Below, piece after piece: positions 46,648 through 54,535 of a DNA stretch of 64,000 nt. The position numbers and the translations under genes are program-made. Origin of the DNA: Leptolyngbya sp. KIOST-1 (GTDB taxonomy: Bacteria > Cyanobacteriota > Cyanobacteriia > Phormidesmidales > Phormidesmidaceae); the NCBI RefSeq assembly GCF_000763385.1, contig NZ_JQFA01000002.1, positions 496,001 to 560,000 on the forward strand, written 5' to 3'. Numbering within the stretch: position 1 is the first letter of the stretch; each line of letters starts with the position of its first letter. The notes beneath the pieces were generated by a model. That model was not told the origin of the DNA. It saw nothing but the letters and a program-made list of their open reading frames with translations, and did no database searches.

Positions 46648-48032
46648 TAAAACTGCCCCTGCCAGGACATCGCCTGCTCCGCCCGGTTGTCCCCCAGCGA
46701 TCGCACGGCGGTCAGCTCCAGCTGGGCATAGGTACCGCGGGCTAGAGGGCCGCGATCGATGGGCAGCTGCCCCAGGGCCAGCTCAAAGCGATTCCCCACC
46801 AGGCTGACCAGCTCCGCTGGCACCACATCGTCGTAAACAGTGACGTAGCGGGGGCGGCGGTTGTCCCTGGGGTCGTCGCGGGTGGTTCTCACCGTGAGGC
46901 GAAACTGAGTCGTCAAATAGTCTGACTCGTTGGCCAGGTCCAGCACAGCGGCGGTGAGACTGGCACCGCTACCCTGCACCGTCCCCAGCGCCAGGCGGGT
47001 GACATCGCTGGCTCGCACCGCGTTGGTCACGGTGATCACCATCTGGTCGCCCTCGCGGCGGGTGGTGTAGTCAGCCCATAGACTCTCAGAAAAGGTGGCT
47101 GCCAGTGACCCGTCAGGCTGTATTTCGGTGCGCACATTGCCCCCGGCAAAAATGCCCAGCCGCCGGGGGGCCTGCCAGTCGAGGCTGACGGTGCCCTCCA
47201 CCCGCCCGGTGTACTCCTGGTAGGTGTCGTCGACGCGGGAGCCAGGGGCCAGCAGGGCGTTGGCTCCGCTGCGCTCGGCCCACAGGTTGCGCGAGAGCTG
47301 CACCGGCTGGCTGGCCAGGGTGGTCAGCCCCACCGATGCCGCGGGGGTTTCGGGCTGTAGAGGCTCCAGCTGATTAACGATCCAGAGCTGACCGTCGGCA
47401 CCGGGGGTGCCATCGCGGCCAAAGGCTCCATTGCTGCCGCTGCGGCCGTCGCGGCAGGTGTAGCGGGTGTTTTGGCAGCTGTGGTCGGCCTGGCCGGGGG
47501 TGCCCGTGCAGGTTTGAACGGTCCAGTCGCGTCTGTCGCAGCGACAGCCCAGGGTACCGCTGCCGCCCCGGCCGCCCCGACCAAAACGACCACCCCGGGC
47601 ATCTACCGAGAGCTGTCGCAGGGCGGCGCGATCGCCAAAATACACCGTCAGGTTGCCGCCGTTACCGCCGTCACCGCCGCGGCCGCCGCTACCGCCATTG
47701 CCGCCATCGGGGGCGCGCAGGTGAAAGGCCACATTGCGGGGCTGGCCACCGCAGCGGGGCCGGGAGCCATTTTCCCCCGCCTCGCCGTCTTCGCCATCGC
47801 GGCCGGTGAGGGTAAAGCTGGCCGGGGTACCGTTGGCTACGGTTGTTTGGCTGGCCCCAGCGGTCCCATCGCGCCCGGCCCGTCCGCTGCGGCCACTGCT
47901 GCCCTGGCTGCCGTAGGTGCGGGCGTCCTGCGCCCAGGCCAGCATCGAGCAGCCGTTTAGCCCCGGCAGCGGCAGGGTGGTCACAAGGCCCAGGCAGAGG
48001 GGCGCAAGGGCAAGGGCGATCGCGCGGTTCAT
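46647..48032 (-). CDS. Collagen-like Gly-rich exported protein
   Basis: A 461-residue protein with a signal peptide (about residues 1-33, LALAPLCLGLVTTLPLPGLN ... AWAQD). Residues about 37-200 are Gly-rich, with collagen-like G-x-y runs (QGSSGRSGRAGRDGTAG; GDGGNGGNL; GRFGRGGRGG), plus clustered cysteines (GCRCDRRDWTVQTC). The C-terminal about 250 residues form a beta-rich domain without a recognised name. The cell-surface role is inferred. ATG at 48032 (MNRAIALAL) was preferred to the open frame at 48119. The GC-rich repeats are copied by long antisense frames that are not genes. Confidence 0.65.
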   Translation of the reverse strand: MNRAIALALAPLCLGLVTTLPLPGLNGCSMLAWAQDARTYGSQGSSGRSGRAGRDGTAGASQTTVANGTPASFTLTGRDGEDGEAGENGSRPRCGGQPRNVAFHLRAPDGGNGGSGGRGGDGGNGGNLTVYFGDRAALRQLSVDARGGRFGRGGRGGSGTLGCRCDRRDWTVQTCTGTPGQADHSCQNTRYTCRDGRSGSNGAFGRDGTPGADGQLWIVNQLEPLQPETPAASVGLTTLASQPVQLSRNLWAERSGANALLAPGSRVDDTYQEYTGRVEGTVSLDWQAPRRLGIFAGGNVRTEIQPDGSLAATFSESLWADYTTRREGDQMVITVTNAVRASDVTRLALGTVQGSGASLTAAVLDLANESDYLTTQFRLTVRTTRDDPRDNRRPRYVTVYDDVVPAELVSLVGNRFELALGQLPIDRGPLARGTYAQLELTAVRSLGDNRAEQAMSWQGQF

Positions 48033-48164
48033 GGCGGGTATCCCGGTGTGCAAAGCTACTCCAGCGTAGCCACGCCCCCAATTGACTGGCGCGATCGATG
48101 TGCCAGATTTGCCCTTCAATCTCGCGCCGGTACCGAGGGGTTGGCCTCGGCTGCCCAGCGCGAC

Positions 48165-48941
48165 TTACATCCCCATGATGCAGTAGCCCGAGTCGACGTA
48201 GAGAATTTGCCCGGTCATGCCGGTCGAGAGGTCGCTGCACAGAAACGCCGCCGTATTGCCGACTTCAGTTTGGGTGACGGTGCGACGCAGGGGGGCGATT
48301 TCTTCGACGTGGTGAATCATGTCGAGAATGCCGCCCACCGCCGAGGAGGCCAGGGTGCGGATGGGGCCAGCGGAAATGCCGTTGACCCGAATGTTGTGGG
48401 GGCCGAGTTCTGAGGCCAGGTAGCGCACGTTCATCTCCAGCGCCGATTTGGCAATGCCCATGACGTTGTAGTTGGGCACCACCCGCACGCCGCCCAGGTA
48501 GGTGAGGGTGACGATGCTGCCGCCGTCGGTCATCAGCGGTTTGGCCCCCCGCGCCAGGGTGATCAGCGAGTAGGCGCTGACATCGAGGGCCAGCTGAAAG
48601 CCTGCCTTGGAGGTGGCGCTAAAGTCGCCGGTCAGGTCGTCCCGGTTGGCAAAGGCCAGGCAGTGAATCAAAATATCCAGCTTGCCCCATTTCTCGCCAA
48701 TGGTGCTAAACACCTGCTCGACCTGGGCTTCGTCCTGCACGTTGCAGGGCAGAAACAGACTGGGATTGAGGGGGTCAACCAGGTCCTTGACCTTGCCTTC
48801 CATTTTGCCTTTTTCGTCGGGCAGGTAGGTGATGCCCAGGTTGGCCCCGGCAGCGTGGAGCTGCTGGGCAATGCCCCAGGCGATCGAGCGGTTGTTGGCA
48901 ATGCCCGTTACCAGGGCGTTTTTACCAGTCAGGTCTAGCAT
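48165..48941 (-). CDS. fabI: Enoyl-[acyl-carrier-protein] reductase, NADH (FabI)
   Basis: A 258-residue short-chain dehydrogenase of fatty-acid elongation that reduces trans-2-enoyl-ACP. It starts MLDLTGKNALVTGIANNRSI with the FabI-specific GIANxxSIAWG motif. The active-site triad is Tyr-x6-Lys in YNVMGIAKSAL with an upstream Tyr. RVNGISAGPIRTLASSAVGG is the substrate-binding loop. It is the single trans-2-enoyl reductase in the window and an essential gene. Confidence 0.96.
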   Translation of the reverse strand: MLDLTGKNALVTGIANNRSIAWGIAQQLHAAGANLGITYLPDEKGKMEGKVKDLVDPLNPSLFLPCNVQDEAQVEQVFSTIGEKWGKLDILIHCLAFANRDDLTGDFSATSKAGFQLALDVSAYSLITLARGAKPLMTDGGSIVTLTYLGGVRVVPNYNVMGIAKSALEMNVRYLASELGPHNIRVNGISAGPIRTLASSAVGGILDMIHHVEEIAPLRRTVTQTEVGNTAAFLCSDLSTGMTGQILYVDSGYCIMGM

Positions 48942-49034
48942 GGTGTCGTTAGGTTTGGGCGGCTATGCTTCACCCGTAGGATTCGCATTTAGGAGTTTAC
49001 GGGAATGTGGGCCCGGTGAATAGGGGCCAGGAAA

Positions 49035-49139
49035 TATAGCGATGGACATTGCGCTGAGGAGAACTGGGGCAGCGCAATGGCGTCTAGCCATCGCCCCACG
49101 CGGTTACAGAGTGTCCTAACGGTTCTGGCGATGGCTATA
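49035..49139. repeat. Dispersed imperfect-inverted repeat
   Basis: TATAGCGATGGACATTGCG ... GGCGATGGCTATA with a perfect inner stem CATTGCGCTG/CAGCGCAATG (49047-49056 with 49070-49079). It is the reverse orientation of a longer copy at 39818-39947: shared blocks include GCCATCGCCAGAAC, GTTAGGAC, GCGATGGCTA and CCCCAGTTC. It is non-coding, between fabI and hicB. Confidence 0.7.
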
Positions 49140-49241
49140 GCAAATAAGGCATCCACCCGCTGTGTCACTATGGGAGAGCAGACCTACGTATGCTGGCGAT
49201 GGGTTAGCACAGGTTTACAGTCTGCTCTAGAGGCGTGATCC

Positions 49242-49463
49242 ATGAAGACGTTCAAGATCGTAATTGAGAAACATCCAGACGGTTATGTGGCCTATCCGAT
49301 TGGTATGGCTGGAGCCGTGGTAGGCCAAGGCGATACCTATGAAGAAGCGCTCGCCGATGTAAAATCTGCGATCGCTTGCTACGTTGATATTTTTGGCAAA
49401 GAGATGCTGGATGATTCCCCATCGGTTGAGGTCTTTATCGCTGAAGCTGCCGTTGCCGTGTGA
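49242..49463 (+). CDS. hicB: HicB-type antitoxin
   Basis: A 73-residue protein: [20 protein letters not shown], then [20 protein letters not shown]. This is the partially degraded RNase H-like HicB fold that neutralises HicA. It ends with a basic-free tail and has no extra DNA-binding domain, so it may be a short HicB. Its TGA stop overlaps the hicA ATG (TGATG), so translation is coupled. Confidence 0.9.
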   Translation: MKTFKIVIEKHPDGYVAYPIGMAGAVVGQGDTYEEALADVKSAIACYVDIFGKEMLDDSPSVEVFIAEAAVAV

Positions 49464-49702
49464 TGTCCAAGTTCCCGGTTGATGCCCCTAAAAAGCGAGT
49501 CATCAAAGCCTTTGAGGCATTGGGCTTTCGGGTCATTCGGGAACGAGAGCACATTGTTATGAGCCGTGAGAATGAGGATGGGACCCAAACACCCCTCGTT
49601 ATGCCCAACCATTCAGCTATCAAAAGTGGAACGCTGAGAGCCATCTGCAATCAGATTGGAGTCTCAAGGGAAGAATTTTTGCAAGCCTACAACCAACGTT
49701 AA
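49463..49702 (+). CDS. hicA: HicA-type mRNA interferase toxin
   Basis: A 79-residue double-stranded-RNA-binding-like protein: [20 protein letters not shown] with the likely catalytic histidine, then [20 protein letters not shown] and VSREEFL. HicA toxins cleave mRNA and tmRNA. The order here is antitoxin then toxin, the reverse of E. coli. It begins at the ATG overlapping hicB's stop. The hisA gene starts 11 bases after, so read-through into hisA is possible. Confidence 0.9.
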   Translation: MSKFPVDAPKKRVIKAFEALGFRVIREREHIVMSRENEDGTQTPLVMPNHSAIKSGTLRAICNQIGVSREEFLQAYNQR

Positions 49703-49713
49703 GTTACTGAACT

Positions 49714-50487
49714 ATGGAAGTTATTCCCGCTATTGATTTGATCGACGGTCGCTGTGTGCGGCTGTACCAGGGCGACTACGCCCAGACCGAGGTGTTTAAC
49801 GACAACCCGGTGGAGGTGGCGCAGCAGTGGGTAGACCAGGGGGCAACCCGGCTGCACCTGGTGGATCTCGATGGGGCCAAGTCGGGCAAGCCGGAAAACT
49901 GGCAGGCCATTGAGGCGATCGCCGCCGCTGTAGACATTCCCATCGAAGTGGGGGGTGGGCTGCGCGATCGCGCCCGAGTCACCGATTTATTCTCCATCGG
50001 CGTTCGCTACGCCATTTTGGGCACGGCGGCGATTGAGAACCCTGAGCTAGTCAGCGACTTGAGCGGCGAATTCCCCGGCCAGATCATCGTCGGGATCGAT
50101 GCCCGGGACGGCAAAGTGGCGACGCGGGGCTGGCTAGAAACCTCTGAAGTGGAGGCGATCGCCCTGGCCCAGCAGATGGCGCAGCGCGGCGCAGCGGCGA
50201 TTATCTACACCGATATTCAGCGCGACGGCACTCTCCAGGGGCCAAACATTCCGGCGATGCGATCGATGGCGGCAGCCGTGTCGATCCCCGTGATTGCCTC
50301 CGGCGGCGTCGGTGCCCTGCGCGATTTGCTCAGCCTGCTGGCGCTGGAACCCCAGGGAGTTGAGGGGGTAATTGTGGGTCGTGCCCTTTATACCGGGGAT
50401 GTCAGCCTCAAAGAAGCGGTGCGGGCAGTGGGCAACGGGCGCTGGCAGGATGTGCCCCCGTCGCTGGGTGGCTCGGCCTTCGCCTAA
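49714..50487 (+). CDS. hisA: Phosphoribosylformimino-5-aminoimidazole carboxamide ribotide isomerase (HisA)
   Basis: A 257-residue TIM barrel enzyme of histidine synthesis. The catalytic Asp8 is in [20 protein letters not shown], and the second Asp region is [14 protein letters not shown]. Phosphate-binding motifs are [11 protein letters not shown] and [11 protein letters not shown]. Family N- and C-terminal halves show internal symmetry. It starts 11 bases after the hicA stop, which is unusually close to a toxin gene. Confidence 0.96.
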   Translation: MEVIPAIDLIDGRCVRLYQGDYAQTEVFNDNPVEVAQQWVDQGATRLHLVDLDGAKSGKPENWQAIEAIAAAVDIPIEVGGGLRDRARVTDLFSIGVRYAILGTAAIENPELVSDLSGEFPGQIIVGIDARDGKVATRGWLETSEVEAIALAQQMAQRGAAAIIYTDIQRDGTLQGPNIPAMRSMAAAVSIPVIASGGVGALRDLLSLLALEPQGVEGVIVGRALYTGDVSLKEAVRAVGNGRWQDVPPSLGGSAFA

Positions 50488-50584
50488 ACCAAGTCAGGCT
50501 CACCAATGGCCTTGAACCGCGATCCGCAAACCGTGCTCCCAGGGCCACAGCACCCGTCGTGATCAAATCGACTCAGGACTCGGT

Positions 50585-51376
50585 ATGGACTCTGCTTTAC
50601 TCGCCCCGCCCTTTGACTCCACGGCCCTGGCCGAGGCCAGCACCGCCACCCTAAAAGCCACCCTTCTCAAACAGGTGGAAGGGCGGGACAGCGAGCCAAT
50701 GGCGAGAAAAGTTCGGTTTGCGACCGAAACCCTGCTGCCGCTGTTTAACGAGCTAGAGCAGCGCAACCCCACCCCAGATTTGAACCAGCAAATTCCGCTG
50801 CTGAAGGGCATCTGGTGGCCGCTCTGGTCAACGATTCCCTTTCAGGACATCATTCCGGGGCGGGTGCACGACGAGTCGTACCAAATTTTTGACGACAACG
50901 GCTTCTACGCCAACCTGGCCCGCTACAAACCAGGCCGCAAAACCCCAATCTTGAGCTGGCTCTCACGCTGGCTGCTCAGCTACGATTTCATGATCATGCA
51001 GAGCTACGGCGTTAAGACCCTGGCCGCAGCCGACCACCCATCGGCACCGGGGCAGGTGGGGCAAGACTATTGGGAGATTCAAAACCTCTGCATTCGGCAG
51101 GGGCTGCGTCTGGGTTCCCCTTCCTTTAATGCTGAAGCCGCGCAGGCTTGGTTTAATCTAACCGTAGCCCAGTATCAAAAAGACCCTGAATTTCAGTCGC
51201 AAACGGCAATACCAACTCCGGGCAAAAATCGGGTTCGAGCCAAGCAGTACCAAAAGATTGCTGAGGCTAGGCCACGCCTCGATCACCTTTACATAGACCA
51301 GGATTTTCGCCTGGTCAAAACCCAGCGAGAGAAGTCCCAGCGGCCGTCATACACCGTCGCCGTCCGGGTACCTTAG
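50585..51376 (+). CDS. Conserved hypothetical protein, 263 aa, possibly fibrillin (PAP)-like
   Basis: Motifs are TETLLPLFNELEQRNPTPDL, LLKGIWWPLWSTIPFQDIIP and LDHLYIDQDFRLVKTQREKS. The pattern of a helical N-terminus, a GIW-x-LW strand and a C-terminal LYxDxDFRxV strand loosely suits the PAP/fibrillin (plastoglobulin) fold common in cyanobacteria, but this is tentative. No membrane segment or signal peptide. It converges on cmpR with a gap of about 50 bases. Confidence 0.55.
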   Translation: MDSALLAPPFDSTALAEASTATLKATLLKQVEGRDSEPMARKVRFATETLLPLFNELEQRNPTPDLNQQIPLLKGIWWPLWSTIPFQDIIPGRVHDESYQIFDDNGFYANLARYKPGRKTPILSWLSRWLLSYDFMIMQSYGVKTLAAADHPSAPGQVGQDYWEIQNLCIRQGLRLGSPSFNAEAAQAWFNLTVAQYQKDPEFQSQTAIPTPGKNRVRAKQYQKIAEARPRLDHLYIDQDFRLVKTQREKSQRPSYTVAVRVP

Positions 51377-51425
51377 CAGGTTGCCAAGTTAAGAGTTGTA
51401 GGGCTCACGGGTTTAGTCCCTATGA

Positions 51426-52412
51426 CTAAACTTTGCTCAGCAGTTCGTTGCCCTTGGCCTTGGTGGCGCGATCGGCTGCGGGAGGCACCCGATTGATCCC
51501 CGGCAGTAAATTGTCCACCATGGCGTGGCTCTCTTCCAGCAGGTAGTTCAAAAATGCCTGGGAGACCACCGAGAGCTGCTTGCCGGCCAGGTGGGCCACG
51601 TACCACTGGCGATCGATAGGGAAGTGATCGACATCGAGGATGGCAAACTCGCCCGTGGTGCCCTCGGAGATAATGGTGTGCAGCGACAGCACCGAAATCC
51701 CCAGGCCGCCTGCGATCGCCTGCTTGATCGCCTCGTTGCTGCCCAGCTCCAGCCGCACCTTGACGTCAATCTCGTGCTCGGAGAACAGCTTTTGTACCGC
51801 CTGGCGGGTACCCGAGCCCGGCTCCCGCATGATGAACTGTTCCCCGTTGAGCACGCTGATGGGCGATCGCGGCTTGCCCACCAGCGGGTGATCCTGGGGA
51901 CCAAGCACCACTAGCGGATTTTCCAGAAAGGGGTAAATCTTGAGATCGGGCTGCTCGGGCGGGGTGCTGATGATGTAGAGGTCATCGTCGTTGTTGGCCA
52001 TGCGCTCCTGAATCTGCTGGTGGTTGGTCACCTTCAGCGAAATGTCGATGCCGGGAAAGCGCTGGCAAAACGGCCCCAGCAGCCGGGGCACAAAATATTT
52101 GGCCGTGGTGATCACCGCCAGGCGCAGCTGACCCTGCTTCAGCCCCTTCAGGTCGGATACCGCCATTTCAAACTGGTCAAGGCCGTCAAAAATTTCCTGA
52201 CAGGTTTCCAGCAGCTTTTGCCCCGCCTGGGTCAGGTAAAGGCGCTTGCCGATTTGCTCAAACAGGGGCAGCCCCACCGCTTTGGTCAACTGCTTCACCT
52301 GAATCGACACCGTGGGCTGGGTCAGGTAGAGCTCTTCGGCGGCGCGGGTGAAGCTGCCGTGGCGAGCAGTCGCCTCAAAAACCTTGAGCTGGTGCAGCGT
52401 GGCGTGAATCAA
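51426..52412 (-). CDS. cmpR: LysR-family regulator, CmpR-like (low-CO2 response)
   Basis: A 328-residue LTTR. The helix-turn-helix lies at about residues 20-45 (SFTRAAEELYLTQPTVSIQV). The effector domain has LRLAVITTAKYFVPRLLGPF and IMREPGSGTRQAVQKLFSEH, strongly resembling CmpR, which activates low-CO2-inducible bicarbonate uptake. RbcR and NdhR have different openings, so CmpR is the best name. The start is TTG at 52412, supported by AGGGAGG 7 bases ahead. It is divergent from nothing here, and the target operon lies elsewhere. Confidence 0.82.
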   Translation of the reverse strand: MIHATLHQLKVFEATARHGSFTRAAEELYLTQPTVSIQVKQLTKAVGLPLFEQIGKRLYLTQAGQKLLETCQEIFDGLDQFEMAVSDLKGLKQGQLRLAVITTAKYFVPRLLGPFCQRFPGIDISLKVTNHQQIQERMANNDDDLYIISTPPEQPDLKIYPFLENPLVVLGPQDHPLVGKPRSPISVLNGEQFIMREPGSGTRQAVQKLFSEHEIDVKVRLELGSNEAIKQAIAGGLGISVLSLHTIISEGTTGEFAILDVDHFPIDRQWYVAHLAGKQLSVVSQAFLNYLLEESHAMVDNLLPGINRVPPAADRATKAKGNELLSKV

Positions 52413-52623
52413 CGAACAACCTCCCTGGCGAGCAACGGAGTATTACATAGACGCTATTCTATCAAATCTGCGCGACTTGTTAACTTTTTCTATGGATATG
52501 GTGACATGGGAGCGATGACACCGGGGCCAAAGCCTGGTGTCCATCGGCGAATCGTTCTCAATCCCTAGCATCTGGCCCCGCAACCTGCAGCCCTGTTGCT
52601 ATCTCTATTGACGCCGCAGAGCC

Positions 52624-54141
52624 CTAGCCACCCGTCTTCAGGGTGTCAATTTTCCGCACAAACAGGTCGGAGAAAATCGTGATGACGCGGCGGGGTCGGG
52701 TTTTGATGTTGGCGCTCAGCGACATCCCCGACTGGAGCTGCACGGGCTGTCCATCGATCGCGATCATCTGATCGCCCAGGGTGATCTCGGCTGGAAATCG
52801 GTAGTTGGGGTTGATCTGGTCGGGAGGCAGGGCATCGGAGCCAATCCGGGTGAGCGTTCCCTTCACATCGCCAAACTCGCTGTAGGGGAACGAGTCAATG
52901 CGCACGTCCACATCCATGCCCTCGCGCACAAAACCAATGTCACGGTTGGTGATAAACACCCGCGCCACCAGGGCATCGGCCGGCACAATCTCCAGAATCG
53001 GTTCGGTGGAGTTGGCCACGTAGCCCGGTTGGTTGGCCCTGAGGTTAAACACCGTGCCGCTGACCGGAGCCCGTAGCTCCTGGTAGGTGAGGGTTTGCTG
53101 GAGCTGGGCGATCTGGCTGTCTAGCTCCTGCAGCTGCTTGTCGTTGTCGAGTACGGTTTTGGTCAGCTGGCTGTCGATGGTGGCGATCTGGTTGTCGTTA
53201 GCGGCAATGCGCTGCTGCAGCGCGTCCTGGGAGGCGATGGAGGTATTGCGAAACTGCTCCTGGGCCTGGGCGATCGCCAGTTCCAGCCGCTGCCCTTCCT
53301 CCACCAGGCGGTTGACCTCGGTCTGGCGGTTGTTCACCTCCTGCTCCTGCTGCAGGTACTGAATTTCGCCCAGCCCTCCAGCTTCGTACAGGGGCCGAAT
53401 GCGATCGAGAATGTTTTGATTCACCCGCAGGGCATCGCGCGCGTTGGTCAGCTGGGCCTGGGTCTGAGTGAGCTGGCGGCGCAGCTGATCCACCTCTAGA
53501 TTGGCAATGCTGAGGCGCGAGTTGAGTTCGGCGGTGGCCGCCCGCAGGCGATCGCGCTGGGCCGGGGGCAGGGTTTCCCCAGTGGCATCCCCCGCCAGCT
53601 GGGCGCGGTAGAGGGCATTTTCGGCCACCAGGGCAGCCCGGTTGCTGGTCAGCTGCACCAGCCCGGGGGCAATATCCACCGGGGCGCTGGCCTCCGTGTT
53701 GTTGGCCAGCTGCGCCCGGTAGAAGGCATTTTCCTCCTGCAGCTTGGTGCGAATGGTCTCAAGCGACGTGAGCTGAGCCTGGGTGGTTTCGGGGTTAAAC
53801 CGCAGCAGGGGTTCCCCCGCCTCCACCGCCTGCCCCTCGCTGACCAGCACCTGCTCAACCACCCCCCCCACCGGAGCCTGCACCGGCTGCACCATCCCCT
53901 TCGGCTCCAGCTTACCCTGGGCCGGAATCGCCTCCTCAAACTTGGCCAGACAGGCCCAGGCCAGGGTAAAGGTCGTCACCCCTACCAGGCTCCAGACCAC
54001 CGCCCGCGACCAGCGGGGCGACTGGCGCAGAATAACGGGCTTGTCAAACTGAACGCGCTGCCGCGAGGGCTGGTTGGCGAGCACGGCGTCGCCGTTGGGG
54101 TCGGAGGATTGGCTGGGGGGGAGGCTGTTGATGCGAACCAT
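52624..54141 (-). CDS. HlyD-family type I secretion membrane-fusion protein
   Basis: A 505-residue adaptor. One membrane segment lies at about residues 47-66 (AVVWSLVGVTTFTLAWACLA). The lipoyl half-motif VQAPVGGVVEQVLVSEGQAV is followed by long coiled coils (about 120-340) and the second lipoyl half LRAPVSGTVFNLRANQPGYV, then a beta-barrel ending MSLSANIKTRPRRVITI. The pair with the ABC exporter upstream on the same strand would form a type I secretion channel with a TolC-like outer membrane partner. The ATG at 54141 lies directly after a C-rich array. Confidence 0.9.
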   Translation of the reverse strand: MVRINSLPPSQSSDPNGDAVLANQPSRQRVQFDKPVILRQSPRWSRAVVWSLVGVTTFTLAWACLAKFEEAIPAQGKLEPKGMVQPVQAPVGGVVEQVLVSEGQAVEAGEPLLRFNPETTQAQLTSLETIRTKLQEENAFYRAQLANNTEASAPVDIAPGLVQLTSNRAALVAENALYRAQLAGDATGETLPPAQRDRLRAATAELNSRLSIANLEVDQLRRQLTQTQAQLTNARDALRVNQNILDRIRPLYEAGGLGEIQYLQQEQEVNNRQTEVNRLVEEGQRLELAIAQAQEQFRNTSIASQDALQQRIAANDNQIATIDSQLTKTVLDNDKQLQELDSQIAQLQQTLTYQELRAPVSGTVFNLRANQPGYVANSTEPILEIVPADALVARVFITNRDIGFVREGMDVDVRIDSFPYSEFGDVKGTLTRIGSDALPPDQINPNYRFPAEITLGDQMIAIDGQPVQLQSGMSLSANIKTRPRRVITIFSDLFVRKIDTLKTGG

Positions 54142-54147
54142 GGTTTT

Positions 54148-54535
54148 GGGGGTAGGGGGTAGGGGGTGGGAGGGTGAGGGGTGGGAGGGTGGGAGGGTGA
54201 GGGGTAGGAGGGTGGGAGGGTGAGGGGTAGGAGGGTGGGAGGGTGAGGGGTAGGAGGGTGAGGGGTAGGAGGGTGGGAGGGTGAGGGGTGGATGGATAAA
54301 TGACTCGATCCTACTCATCCACCCGCCTACTCATCCACCCGCCTACCCATCCACCCGCCTACTCATCCACCCGCCTACTCATCCACCCGCCTACCCATCC
54401 ACCCGCCTACTCATCCACCCGCCTACCCATCCACCCGCCTACTCATCCACCCGCCTACCCATCCACCCGCCTACTCATCCACCCGCCTACTCATCCACCT
54501 ACCCATCCACCCGCCTACCCATCCACCTGCCTCCC
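54148..54535. repeat. Paired satellite arrays between ABC exporter and hlyD genes
   Basis: Left array, 54148 to about 54290: GGGAGGGTGAGGGGTAGGA-type, G-rich on the plus strand. Right array, about 54311-54535: roughly 14 copies of a 16-bp unit CCTACYCATCCACCCG with T/C alternation. On the coding (minus) strand this reads stop codon, G-rich array, short linker, C-rich array, ATG. The 16-base unit is open in all three frames, which produces spurious reading frames. Confidence 0.9.

Noticed and set aside
54142..54318. In-frame N-terminal extension of the HlyD-like protein
   Set aside because: A translation of the satellite array (Pro/Ser/His). The protein starts at 54141.
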